This document shows positions 17,609 to 27,000 of a stretch of 52,002 nt of DNA, one piece after another. This stretch comes from Treponema sp. (GTDB lineage: Bacteria; Spirochaetota; Spirochaetia; Treponematales; Treponemataceae): assembly GCA_017449285.1 (NCBI GenBank), contig JAFSJX010000014.1, forward strand, positions 1 to 52,002, given 5' to 3'. Positions within the stretch are counted from its first letter, which is position 1. Each line of letters starts with the position of its first letter. Made by a program: the position numbers and the translations under genes. Below the pieces are notes generated by a model that saw only the letters and a program-made list of their open reading frames with translations, was not told the origin of the DNA and did not search any database.

Positions 17609-17637
17609 GTGACAAGTTCGAAGTGATTCCGTATACT
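17609..17637 (+). promoter_or_regulatory. GH43 promoter (leaderless)
   Basis: GTGACA (17609-17614), 17-bp spacer, TATACT (17632-17637), 6 nt, ATG 17644. The arrangement is identical to that before the EamA gene. Confidence 0.75.
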
Positions 17638-17643
17638 ATCCCC

Positions 17644-19305
17644 ATGAAAATCTTTCCGATTTTTCTCGCTTGCTTGTTGCTTGTCGCCTGTCAATCTATT
17701 CCTGTGGAGGAAAAAATGACCTACACCAATCCGATTATCCTGTGCGATTATTCTGACCCCGATGTGATTCGCGTGGGAGACACGTTTTTTATGACGGCTT
17801 CCAGTTTTAATTTTATGCCGGGGCTACCGATTCTTACCTCTACGGATTTGGTCAACTGGACGCTGGTAAATTATGCGGCAAAACGAATTCCGCTGGAGCA
17901 ATACGACACGCCGCAGAACGCAAAGGGAATATGGGCTCCGTCTATCCGCTACCATGAGGGGCGATTTTATATTTTTGTCGCAACGCCGGACGAAGGCATT
18001 ATGGTTACGGAAACGGCTGACCCTTACGGCGAATGGAGCGAATTGCGGTTCATCTGGAAAGGAAAAGGCTTTGAAGACCCCTGTCCGCTTTGGGATGATG
18101 ACGGACGCGTGTGGCTGGTGCATGGCTATGTAAAAAGCAGAATCGGGTTCAACTCAAAACTGGGCTTACTGGAACTTGACCCGCACACGCTGGATGCAAT
18201 CACCGAAGACAAAATTATTTTTGACGGAACGAAAACCCAGCCTACCATTGAAGGCCCGAAGATTTACAAAAGGAACGGCTGGTACTACATTTTTGCTCCT
18301 GCTGGTGGAGTGACGACTGGCTGGCAGACAGAATTGCGCAGTAAAAAAATTGACGGCGGATATGAAGAAAAAATCGTGCTGGTGCAAGGAACATCGCCGA
18401 CAAATGGTCCGCACCAAGGGGGGTGGGTGCAGACGGCGGGCGGCGAAGATTGGTTCGTGCATTTTCAGGAGCGGGGCATTTTTGGGCGCATCGTGCATTT
18501 ACAGCCCGCCGTATGGAAAGATGATTGGCTTTTGATGGGAACATCGGTGCGGACAGGGAAAATTCCCGGCGAGGCGGTGACGACATGGGAGCGACCATTT
18601 TTTGACACAGATGAACACAAATTGACACAGATAGACACAGATAATGCGGAAAGCAAACCGATGGGATTTTCTGCACCTTCTGCAAACGCTGTGCGTCTTA
18701 GTCCGTATGCAGACATGCAGTGGCAATGGTCGGCGAACGTGAATGAGCATTTTGCGGATTTTGCGCCTAACGGAACGATTACGCTCTCTGTGCTGGACAC
18801 GCGCGCGAAAAAAGACGACAGAATTCCGTTCCTGTGGAATAGCGCGAATGTGCTGACGCAAAAAATCCAGCAGGAGAATTTTGATTTTAGCGCGACCGTT
18901 GATGCAAGCGGTTTACCCGTTGGCACGCGCACAGGCATTGTCTTTTTGGGAAAAACGTATGCCTCTGTTGCAGTAGAGCGCGGAAAAGACGGCTTTGCGC
19001 TGGTGTATGTTGTGGCGGACGGAGATGGCGACATTGTTCGCGCCGAACTGATAAAAGACCGTCTGCCGCTTGCATCCGCAGAAGATGCTCGTGCCATAGA
19101 ACTTGCCTTGCATTTTGAAAAACAGGATGAGCGCACTGGCATAGTGAGGTTCAGCGCAAAACGTGGCGCAAACACATCGGAATGGACACCCACCGCAAAG
19201 CCATTTGTTGCAGAAAAAGCGCATTGGGTTGGCGGACGGTTTGGCATGTATGCGGTGGGAGCGGAAAAAGGTCACGTAGTCATCTCAAATTTGACCCAAA
19301 AATAA
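17644..19305 (+). CDS. GH43-family beta-xylosidase/arabinofuranosidase, lipoprotein
   Basis: A 553-residue glycoside hydrolase. The N-terminus is a lipoprotein signal (MKIFPIFLACLLLVACQS). The five-bladed propeller (about 25-310) shows all three family acids: base Asp in YSDPDVIRVGDTFF, pKa-tuning Asp in FEDPCPLWDDDG, and acid Glu in TIEGPKIYKRNGWYYIF. A C-terminal concanavalin-like domain (about 355-550, for example MQWQWSANVNEHFADF and VGGRFGMYAVGAEKGHV) is typical of xylan beta-xylosidases. It would release xylose or arabinose from oligosaccharides in the periplasm or at the surface. The linker between the domains is coded by an ACACAGAT-type repeat (18604-18643). The start is fixed by the promoter 6 nt upstream. 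Confidence 0.9.
   Translation: MKIFPIFLACLLLVACQSIPVEEKMTYTNPIILCDYSDPDVIRVGDTFFMTASSFNFMPGLPILTSTDLVNWTLVNYAAKRIPLEQYDTPQNAKGIWAPSIRYHEGRFYIFVATPDEGIMVTETADPYGEWSELRFIWKGKGFEDPCPLWDDDGRVWLVHGYVKSRIGFNSKLGLLELDPHTLDAITEDKIIFDGTKTQPTIEGPKIYKRNGWYYIFAPAGGVTTGWQTELRSKKIDGGYEEKIVLVQGTSPTNGPHQGGWVQTAGGEDWFVHFQERGIFGRIVHLQPAVWKDDWLLMGTSVRTGKIPGEAVTTWERPFFDTDEHKLTQIDTDNAESKPMGFSAPSANAVRLSPYADMQWQWSANVNEHFADFAPNGTITLSVLDTRAKKDDRIPFLWNSANVLTQKIQQENFDFSATVDASGLPVGTRTGIVFLGKTYASVAVERGKDGFALVYVVADGDGDIVRAELIKDRLPLASAEDARAIELALHFEKQDERTGIVRFSAKRGANTSEWTPTAKPFVAEKAHWVGGRFGMYAVGAEKGHVVISNLTQK
18604..18643 (+). repeat. ACACAGAT-type tandem repeat inside the GH43 gene
   Basis: Four degenerate units of about 10 nt: GACACAGAT, GAACACAAATT, GACACAGATA, GACACAGATA. 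It stays in frame and encodes the domain linker (DTDEHKLTQIDTDNAE). Similar strings occur as dispersed repeats in many unrelated genomes (recalled, not searched). Confidence 0.65.
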
Positions 19306-19311
19306 GCCGCG

Positions 19312-19346
19312 CAAAAAAACAGGTGACCCAAACTGAGCCACCTGTT
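19312..19346 (-). terminator. Intrinsic terminator of metY (minus strand)
   Basis: Read on the minus strand: AACAGGTG (19346-19339), 13-nt loop, CACCTGTT (19325-19318), followed by five more T (19317-19313). About 70 nt after the metY stop. On the plus strand the same hairpin lacks a U-run. Confidence 0.75.
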
Positions 19347-19415
19347 ACTTGGAGATTTTACGGATTTTTAAATACACTGTAATGTGAGTCCGCATGGAGG
19401 CGGACTAAAAAGCCA

Positions 19416-20711
19416 CTAGCCTTTGAATGCCTGATTCAAATCCGCAATGATGTCGTCAGCGGTTTCCGTGCCGATAGACAAGCGGATTGTATTTGGCTTG
19501 ATACCCTGGTCAAGCAATTCTGCTTCGGTCAGCTGGGAATGGGTAGTGCTTGCCGGATGAATAACCAGCGACTTAACATCCGCCACATTTGCCAGCAGGG
19601 AGAAAATCTGCAAGCGGTCGATGAATGCCTGAGCCTCTTTTGCGCCGCCCTTAATCTCAAAGGTAAAGATTGAGCCGCCGCCATTGGGATAGTATTTTTG
19701 ATACAGCGCGTGGTCAGGATGATCAGCGATTGCCGGATGGTTGATGTGCTCTACATAAGGGCTTTTTTCAAGATAGGCAAGCACTTTCTTTGTGTTTTCT
19801 ACATGGCGTTCTACGCGCAGACTCAGTGTTTCCAAGCCCTGCAGCAAAAGGAATGCATTGAACGGAGAAAGCGTTGCGCCTGTGTCGCGAAGCAGAATCG
19901 CGCGGATTTTGGTGACAAATGCCGCCGGGCCGATAGCCTTTGCAAAAGAAATGCCGTGATAACTGGGATTGGGGTCAACAAGTGCGGGAAACTTGCCGCT
20001 TGCAACCCAGTCAAATTTCCCTGAATCCACAATAACGCCACCCAGCGTTGTGCCGTGTCCGCCGATAAATTTTGTGGCAGAGTGAACTACGATGTCTGCA
20101 CCGTGTTCAATCGGACGGAACAAAAAGGGTGTCGCAAAAGTTGAATCCACTACGAGCGGGATTTTATTTTCGTGTGCAATCTTTGAGAGTGTGTCCAGAT
20201 CAGGAATATCGCTGTTGGGATTTCCCAAAGATTCCGTAAAAATCGCCTTGGTATCTGCCTGAATCGCTTTTTTCACTTCGTCCAGATTGTGAATGTCTAC
20301 AAAAGTCGTTTTGATGTTGTACTGTGAAAGCGTATGGGCGAGCAGATTGTAGGTGCCGCCGTAAATCGTCTTCTGGGCAACAATATGTCCGCCGCCTTCC
20401 GCAAGGTTCAGAATAGTGTAGTTGATTGCCGCCGCACCACTCGCCACTGCCAATGCCGCAACGCCTCCTTCAAGAGCCGCAATACGGCGTTCAAACACAT
20501 CTTCCGTGCTGTTGGTCAGGCGACCGTAAATGTTACCGGCATCCTTCAGACCAAAACGATCAGCGGCATGCTGTGAATTGCGGAATACATAACTTGTAGT
20601 CTGATAAATCGGTACAGCACGCGCATCTGTTGCCGGATCAGCCTCTTCCTGTCCAATGTGAAGTTGCTTTGTCTCAAAACCCCATTTGGAAGTATCTGTA
20701 ATTTTTGCCAT
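19416..20711 (-). CDS. metY: O-acetylhomoserine sulfhydrylase (Cys/Met metabolism PLP enzyme)
   Basis: A 431-residue PLP enzyme, the length usual for O-acetylhomoserine aminocarboxypropyltransferases rather than the 380-400 of MetB/MetC. Features: FETKQLHIGQEEADPATDAR and VPIYQTTSYVF at the N-terminus; the PLP lysine in VVHSATKFIGGHGTTLGGVI; and the C-terminal VIHPASTTHSQLTEAEL. It would condense O-acetylhomoserine with sulfide to homocysteine in the cytoplasm, feeding methionine synthesis alongside the homocysteine recycled by LuxS. GAGGAGG lies before the ATG. It is preceded by a 100-nt leader and a good promoter. Confidence 0.93.
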   Translation of the reverse strand: MAKITDTSKWGFETKQLHIGQEEADPATDARAVPIYQTTSYVFRNSQHAADRFGLKDAGNIYGRLTNSTEDVFERRIAALEGGVAALAVASGAAAINYTILNLAEGGGHIVAQKTIYGGTYNLLAHTLSQYNIKTTFVDIHNLDEVKKAIQADTKAIFTESLGNPNSDIPDLDTLSKIAHENKIPLVVDSTFATPFLFRPIEHGADIVVHSATKFIGGHGTTLGGVIVDSGKFDWVASGKFPALVDPNPSYHGISFAKAIGPAAFVTKIRAILLRDTGATLSPFNAFLLLQGLETLSLRVERHVENTKKVLAYLEKSPYVEHINHPAIADHPDHALYQKYYPNGGGSIFTFEIKGGAKEAQAFIDRLQIFSLLANVADVKSLVIHPASTTHSQLTEAELLDQGIKPNTIRLSIGTETADDIIADLNQAFKG

Positions 20712-20845
20712 AATTTCCTCCTCATCCTAGTAGGTCACTTTTTTAACCAAAAGGTCATTCGCCCTAAAGGATGTTCTTTTTAATTCCTACTAAAACCATA
20801 GGTTTAATATATATAAAACATAGCGGAATAGTGGGAATATGTCAA
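20712..20845 (-). promoter_or_regulatory. metY promoter and structured leader
   Basis: Minus strand: TTGACA (20845-20840), 17-bp spacer, TATGTT (20822-20817), then about 100 nt of leader. Within it TAGTAGG (20792-20786) can pair with CCTACTA (20734-20728), closing a 50-nt internal region just before the GAGGAGG. This could mask or expose the ribosome-binding site, but it matches no SAM riboswitch or T-box that I recognise. Confidence 0.5.
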
Positions 20846-20961
20846 TAGGAATTTTAAAAATTTTTGTAAAAATTTGAGATTATGAAAAAGCGTAGAACAA
20901 TCGACATTTTTAGAGATTACTGATGATAGCATTTTCTATTTATTTCCGTTACAATCCTTGC

Positions 20962-22308
20962 ATGAACAAAATGACTGAAAAACAAGATTTTACACAAGGG
21001 CCTATTTTTTCCAAACTGATTGCGTTTATGCTGCCGATTTTGCTTTCGCTGGTGTTGCAGTCATTGTACGGGGCAGTAGATATGCTGATTGTGGGACGCT
21101 TTGGTACGACGGCGGGAATCAGCGGCGTTGCGGTGGGCGGTAATGTAATGAACCTGTTTACGATGCTTTTGAACGCGATTACGATGGGAGTGACCGTTCT
21201 AATGGGTCAGTACATCGGAGCAAAGCGTTTTGAGCAGGTGAACAAACTGATTGGTAATGCGGTGGCATTTTTTCTTACGCTTTCTCTTGTGCTAACCGTG
21301 CTGATTGTGATTTTTGCCCGACCGCTTGCCGTGGCGATGCAGACTCCTGCTGAGGCGATAGATTTAACGGTGCAGTATATCCGCATTTGTGGCGCGGGAT
21401 TTATTTTTATTACGTTCTACAATTTTATTTCGTCGATGTTGCGAGGCGTGGGAGATTCAAATACGCCTCTGTTTTTTGTAGCGATTGCCAGCGTGGTAAA
21501 TATCATTGGTGATTTGATTTTGGTCGCTGGATTGAAGATGAATGTTGCAGGTGCGGCGATTGCAACGGTTGTGGCTCAAGCGGTAAGCGTGGTGCTTTCT
21601 CTGTGGATTATCCGCCATAAAAAAATGGCGTTTTCGTTCCAAAGAAAATATTTTTCGTTCGGAAGTGAAGTGCCGCGCTTTGTAAAATTGGGAATGCCGC
21701 TCACGATTCAAGGCTTTCTGACCAATTTTAGTTTTCTTGCGTTGTGCGCCTTTGTAAATCGACTGGGATTGGACGCTTCTTCGGGGTATGGCGTGGCGCA
21801 GAAAATCCAGATGTTCATCATGCTGATTCCGGGCGCACTCATGCAGAGTATGGCTCCGTTTGTGTCACAGAATGTGGGCGCAGAAAATGAAAAACGTGCG
21901 CGGAGCGGAATGTTATGTGGTCAGGCTTTGGGAGCGGGAATCGGTTTTGTGATTATGGCTCTTGTGTTTTTCTGCGGAGATATACTTGCGCGCTTTTTTA
22001 CCGAGGACGAAGCGGTTGTTGCCCGTGCCTTTGAATTTTTACGCGGATTTTCGCCAGAAGCGGTTGTCACCTGCATTTTGTTCAGTTATTTGGGCTACTT
22101 CAACGGACATTCCAAATCGTTGTTCGTCATGGTGCAGGGCTTGTTGCAGACATTCTTGATTCGCCTTCCTGTTTCCTACCTGATGAGCATTCGTCCGAAC
22201 GCAAGTCTTACGGGAGTTGGTCTTGCCGCTCCGTTGGCAACCGTGTTTGGCATTATGCTCTGCTTTGTGTACTACAAGCGCATGGGGCGTAGATTAAAGC
22301 GAAAGTAG
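20962..22308 (+). CDS. MATE-family efflux transporter
   Basis: A 448-residue membrane protein with twelve predicted helices. MATE landmarks include FSKLIAFMLPILLSLVLQSL and GAVDMLIVGRFGTTAGISGV at the N-terminus, and FVNRLGLDASSGYGVAQKIQ followed by GALMQSMAPFVSQNVGAENE in the second half. Such proteins export drugs or metabolites using a sodium or proton gradient. The start at 20962 is chosen because TACAAT (20950-20955) is exactly 6 nt upstream; an in-frame ATG at 20923 would lie before the promoter. It converges on the carB fragment with only one base between the stop codons. Confidence 0.92.
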   Translation: MNKMTEKQDFTQGPIFSKLIAFMLPILLSLVLQSLYGAVDMLIVGRFGTTAGISGVAVGGNVMNLFTMLLNAITMGVTVLMGQYIGAKRFEQVNKLIGNAVAFFLTLSLVLTVLIVIFARPLAVAMQTPAEAIDLTVQYIRICGAGFIFITFYNFISSMLRGVGDSNTPLFFVAIASVVNIIGDLILVAGLKMNVAGAAIATVVAQAVSVVLSLWIIRHKKMAFSFQRKYFSFGSEVPRFVKLGMPLTIQGFLTNFSFLALCAFVNRLGLDASSGYGVAQKIQMFIMLIPGALMQSMAPFVSQNVGAENEKRARSGMLCGQALGAGIGFVIMALVFFCGDILARFFTEDEAVVARAFEFLRGFSPEAVVTCILFSYLGYFNGHSKSLFVMVQGLLQTFLIRLPVSYLMSIRPNASLTGVGLAAPLATVFGIMLCFVYYKRMGRRLKRK

Positions 22309-22309
22309 T

Positions 22310-23845
22310 TTATACGATTTTCACTCCCGTAAGTTCTTCAATTACTTTGTCGGGATAGCCGTATTTTTTTGCGGAAAAATATAATTCCTGCGTCAGTTCT
22401 GTTTTGTCCTGCGAAATTTGGGAGAATTGTTTTTCCATTTCGGCAAGGTTGCGCAAATGGGCCAAAAACCACAGGTCAATTTTTGTAATTTCGTGGATTT
22501 TTTCTATTGAGAGAATGTCGCGTTTGATTGCGGCAAAAATGGCGAAAATGCGCTGGTCGGTACATTCGCCCACACGCCGCTTGAGGTCAGCATCACTTTC
22601 TTCGGCAAATGCGGGCAGATTCAGACTGTTCACGCCGATTTCACAACCACGTGCCGCTTTCATAATTGCTTCTTCAAAACAATGACCGATTGCCATTACT
22701 TCGCCGGTTGCCTTCATCTGTGTGCCGAGTTTTCGCGCGGCATACACAAATTTGTCGAACGGAAATTTGGGGAATTTGACTACCACATAGTCCAGTACCG
22801 GCTCAAAACAGGCGGCTGTCTTTTTGGTCACAAAGTTAGGAATTTCGTCAAGATTGTAGCCAATCGCAATCAATGTCGCCACTTTTGCAATCGGATAGCC
22901 TGTTGCCTTTGAAGCAAGTGCGGACGAACGGCTGACACGTGGATTCACTTCGATGACGGCGTATTCAAAACTGTCGGGTTTCAACGCGAACTGACAGTTA
23001 CAGCCGCCTTCCATGCCCAGCGAAGAAATGATGTTCAACGCCGCCGAACGCAGCATCTGGTATTCCTTGTCGCTCAATGTGACGGCGGGAGCAATAACGA
23101 TGCTGTCTCCCGTATGTACACCAACAGGGTCAAAGTTTTCCATTGAACAGACGGTCAGCACATTGCCCGCATGGTCACGCATCACCTCAAATTCAATTTC
23201 CTTCCAACCGCTGATACATTTTTCTACCAAAATCTGATGAATCGGCGACCGATGAAGTCCGTTGTGTGCAATTTCGTCTAATTCCTCATCGTTATTTACA
23301 ATGCCACCTCCTGTTCCACCAAGCGTGAATGCAGGACGGATAATCGCAGGATAGCCAATGGTATTTTTTACAAAATCGTATGCGTCTTCATACGTGGTGA
23401 CTACTTTGGAAGGAATGCACGGCTCGCCAATTGATTCCATTGTATCCTTAAAAAGCTGACGGTCTTCGGCTTTGTCAATCGTCTCTGGCTTCGCTCCCAG
23501 CAAGCGCACATTATGACTCTCCAAAAAGCCTGATTTTGCCAGTTCCATGCACAATGTCAGCCCCGTCTGTCCGCCGAGCGAAGACAAAATAGAGTCGGGC
23601 TTTTCTTTTTCGATAATCCGCTGAATCGTTTCCAAAATAAGCGGCTCAATGTAAATTTGGTCTGCCATAGCGTGGTCGGTCATCAAGGTGGCGGGATTGC
23701 TGTTTACAAGGACTACTTCCAAGCCTTGTTCTTTGAGTGCTTTGCATGCCTGACTTCCTGCATAATCAAATTCCGCCGCCTGCCCAATAATAATCGGTCC
23801 AGACCCAATCACCATTACTTTATGAATATCTTTATTCAGTGGCAT
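22310..23845 (-). CDS. carB: Half-length carbamoyl-phosphate synthase large subunit (N-terminal half only)
   Basis: A 511-residue protein; complete CarB is about 1070. It contains the carboxyphosphate synthetic domain (1-400): MVIGSGPIIIGQAAEFDYAG, NSNPATLMTDHAMADQIYIE, LGGTGGGIVNNDEELD, EVNPRVSRSSALASKATGYP. It then has part of the oligomerisation domain (TDQRIFAIFAAIKRD, LAHLRNLAEME) and stops at 22310, one base from the MATE stop codon. The second ATP-grasp and allosteric domains are absent and nothing downstream could supply them. It is either a truncated remnant or one part of a split CarB with its partner elsewhere. The start at 23845 is the first that opens directly into the conserved fold. 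An upstream hairpin may attenuate it. Confidence 0.85.
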   Translation of the reverse strand: MPLNKDIHKVMVIGSGPIIIGQAAEFDYAGSQACKALKEQGLEVVLVNSNPATLMTDHAMADQIYIEPLILETIQRIIEKEKPDSILSSLGGQTGLTLCMELAKSGFLESHNVRLLGAKPETIDKAEDRQLFKDTMESIGEPCIPSKVVTTYEDAYDFVKNTIGYPAIIRPAFTLGGTGGGIVNNDEELDEIAHNGLHRSPIHQILVEKCISGWKEIEFEVMRDHAGNVLTVCSMENFDPVGVHTGDSIVIAPAVTLSDKEYQMLRSAALNIISSLGMEGGCNCQFALKPDSFEYAVIEVNPRVSRSSALASKATGYPIAKVATLIAIGYNLDEIPNFVTKKTAACFEPVLDYVVVKFPKFPFDKFVYAARKLGTQMKATGEVMAIGHCFEEAIMKAARGCEIGVNSLNLPAFAEESDADLKRRVGECTDQRIFAIFAAIKRDILSIEKIHEITKIDLWFLAHLRNLAEMEKQFSQISQDKTELTQELYFSAKKYGYPDKVIEELTGVKIV

Positions 23846-23890
23846 TTTGTTACCCCATTTGTTATGCTTGATTACCGCAAAAGGCTTTGC

Positions 23891-23927
23891 AAAAAAATGG
23901 GAACAACACGGTTTGTGCTGTCCCCAT
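23891..23927 (-). terminator. Hairpin plus U7 in the carB leader (attenuator candidate)
   Basis: On the minus strand a 13-bp stem (23927-23915 with 23909-23897; ATGGGGACAGCAC against GTGTTGTTCCCAT, two G-U pairs, loop AAACC) is followed by seven T. It lies only a few nt after the predicted start of transcription and about 50 nt before the carB ATG, so it would stop transcripts before carB unless overcome. Confidence 0.6.
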
Positions 23928-23937
23928 CGACACATAT

Positions 23938-23966
23938 AGTATAGCATAAAACAATGTTCGTGTACA
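23938..23966 (-). promoter_or_regulatory. Putative carB-fragment promoter
   Basis: Minus strand: TGTACA (23966-23961), 17-bp spacer, TATACT (23943-23938). Start of transcription would be near 23931. Confidence 0.5.
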
Positions 23967-23996
23967 TACTTTACCCCCTTTGGAAAAAACAGAGAG

Positions 23997-24057
23997 TGCG
24001 GGGGAAGAAGAAAGCCTTTGGGGAAAGGTTGCGTCTGCCCCCGCATTACATTATAAT
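23997..24057 (+). promoter_or_regulatory. purL promoter framed by a GC-rich inverted repeat
   Basis: TTGCGT (24029-24034), 17-bp spacer, TATAAT (24052-24057), 6 nt, ATG 24064: a leaderless start. TGCGGGGG (23997-24004) and CCCCCGCA (24038-24045) are perfect 8-bp inverted arms, one upstream of the -35 and one inside the spacer, so a protein bound there would block the promoter. Confidence 0.6.
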
Positions 24058-24063
24058 AGAATA

Positions 24064-27000
24064 ATGTTTCGTATCTATGTTGAGCGCAAAAACGGCTTTG
24101 AAAGCGAAGCCCAGCGCATCTATTCAGAAATCACTGGTTTTTTGGGAATTTCGGGCGTAAAAAAAGTCCGCTATTTAAATCGTTATGATATTGAAAACAC
24201 TTCTGACGAAGTGGCGCGTCTTGCCGCAGAGCGCATTTTTAGCGAGCCTCAGAGCGACCTTGTGCTGACGGAAAGCCCCGCGCTTTCAGAGGGCGACACG
24301 CAGATTATCTGGGAATACCTGCCCGGTCAGTACGACCAGAGAGCCGACAGTGCGGAACAGTGCCTGACCCTCTTGCGTGAGGCGGTAAAAAACAGTGTAA
24401 AAGTCGGTACGGAACCACCCCGCGTCCGCTGTGCAAAAGTCGCCATTCTGAGCGGAAACGTGAGCGCGGATGAAGTGGTGCGCATTCAGCATTATCTGAT
24501 TAACCCGGTGGATTCACGGCTTACGGACGACAGCATTCCCGAAACACTGGAAATGAAAACCGAAGAGCCCGGCGACATTCCTGTGGTAACTGATTTTATC
24601 ACTTGGGGCAAAAAAGAATTGGAAGCCTACCGCGCAAAGATGGGGCTTGCCATGGATGCGGCCGACATCAAATTTTTGCAGGACTATTTTAAGGGCATCA
24701 AGCGTGACCCCACGGAAACAGAAATCCGCGTGCTTGACACCTACTGGTCTGACCACTGCCGTCATACCACCTTCAATACGGTGCTCAAAAATATCAAGAT
24801 TGACAAAGGCCCCTATGCCAAACTCTTTAAGGAAAGTCTGGACGAATACAAGGCAATGCATACTGACATCTATGCAAAGCGCAAGGATAAGCCCCTCACC
24901 CTTATGGACATGGCAACGATTGGCGGAAAGTATCTGCGCAAGCACGGAAAACTGGACGACCTTGAGGTGAGCGAGGAAAACAACGCCTGTTCTATTTTTA
25001 TTGACGTACATTATACAACTGACAAGGACGGAAACGCCCTGCCCGAAGGCAAGGAAGAGACAGAACGCTGGCTTTTGCAGTTTAAGAACGAAACGCACAA
25101 CCACCCCACGGAAATTGAACCCTTTGGCGGTGCGGCTACCTGTATCGGTGGCGCAATCCGTGACCCCCTTTCCGGGCGCAGTTGGGTCTATCAGTCAATG
25201 CGCATTACTGGCGCGGCAGACCCGACCGTTCCGATGAGCGAGACCATGCAGGGAAAACTGCCCCAGATTAAACTGTGCCGTGAGGCTGCGCAGGGATTTT
25301 CTTCTTACGGAAACCAGATTGGCCTGACGACAGGGCAGGTGGTGGAGTGTTATCATCCGGGCTTTGTGGCAAAGCGCATGGAACTGGGTGCGGTCATTGC
25401 CGCCTCTCCCTACGACACGGTGATGCGCGAAACTCCCGAGGCAGGAGACATCATCATTCTGCTTGGCGGCGGTACGGGGCGTGACGGTATTGGTGGCGCA
25501 ACGGGTTCTTCAAAGGCGCATACAGAAAAATCCGTGACGACAGCGGCTGCGGAAGTGCAGAAAGGCAATGCCGTTGAAGAGCGCAAGATTCAGCGTCTCT
25601 TTAGAAATCCTGTGGTGAGCAAGATGATTCGCCGCTCAAACGACTTTGGCGCGGGCGGTGTGTCTGTTGCCGTGGGCGAACTTGCGCCGGGTCTGGACAT
25701 CAATCTGGACGCTGTTCCCAAAAAATATGAAGGCTTGAACGGTACGGAACTTGCCATTTCTGAAAGTCAGGAGCGCATGGCGGTTGTGGTGCGCAAGGGC
25801 GATGTGGAGAAATTCATCGCTGAGTGTGCCAAGGAAAATCTGAATGCCGTCGTTGTTGCGACCGTTACCGACACAAACAAACTGGTGATGAAGTGGCGCG
25901 GCAAAGTTATCGTAGACATTGACCGTGCGTTTTTGGACGCGGCAGGGGCAAAACACGAGGCTGTGGCCCGCATTGAAAGCCCTGCACCTCAGAACCAAAG
26001 CCCGCTGGTAAAGCCCTTGGATTCTGTGGCTGCCGCTCTGGGAAAGTGTGCCAGCGCAACTGGCGAAAGTGCAAGCGAAAAGCCCACCGAAGAACAGATT
26101 CACGACGCTTTTGTGGCAAACATTTCCGACCTTGCCTGCTGTTCTCAGCGCGGTTTGCAAGAACGCTTTGACGGCTCAATCGGTGCAAGTACAGTGCTTT
26201 TTCCCTTTGGCGGAAAGTATCAGGGTACGCCCGAAGCCGCAATGGTGGCAAAAGTGCCGGTACTCTATCCGCGTGAAACAAGCACCGTCAGCATGATGAG
26301 TTACGGCTATGACCCGCGCGTGGCCCAATGGTCTCCATGGCACGGTGCGCAGACGGCAGTGCTTTCTTCTCTTGCAAAAATCACCTGTGTGGGCGGAAAG
26401 GCAACGACCAGCCGCTTCTCATTTCAGGAATTCTTTGGGCGCACTTCAAGTGACAAGGCATGGGGCTATCCCGCAAGCGCGTTGCTTGGTTCTGTAGACG
26501 CGCAGAATGCCATGGGTTGTGCTTCAATTGGCGGCAAGGACAGCATGAGTGGCACCTTTGAAAATCTGAATGTTCCGCACACGCTTGTTTCGTTCGCCGT
26601 TACCCATGACACGGCGCAGAACGTCAATTCCGGCGCGTTCAAAAAAGGCGGCGACTACCTGTTCTTGGTGATGACGCCGTACACCGACATGCTCGCGCCG
26701 AATTTTGGCACATTCAAGAAAAACAGCGATGCTTTGTACGAACTGAACAAAGCAGGAAAAATCAAAGCGATGTACCCAGTTGGCGCGGGCGGCATTGCAG
26801 AAGCGGTTGCTAAAATGGCTTTTGGAAGCAACATCGGCTGCCAGTTGACGGCAATTCCCTCCAGTGCAACCGCTGTGGGCTTCCATCGCAATGTAAACAA
26901 CACCATTGCAGACTTGTTCACGCCCTTGTATGGTTCAATCGTCGTGGAAACCGAAGACGAGAACTTTGACAACAATCCCGCATTCGTAAACACAACTGTT

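Noticed and set aside
18465..19247. Open frame of 260 codons opposite the GH43 gene
   Set aside because: Shadow of a strongly supported hydrolase; composition is Ser/Cys/Arg-rich without domain or ribosome-binding site.
19387..19410. AGTCCGC/GCGGACT hairpin as the metY terminator
   Set aside because: On the minus strand no U-run follows it; the hairpin at 19318-19346 with a T-run is a far better fit.
20712..20816. SAM riboswitch or T-box before metY
   Set aside because: No T-box sequence, no specifier loop, and the SAM aptamer core could not be laid out; kept only as an unassigned structured leader.
23846..24046. Longer N-terminus for the carB fragment
   Set aside because: The extra 67 residues would cross the leader hairpin and the promoter and have no CarB similarity.
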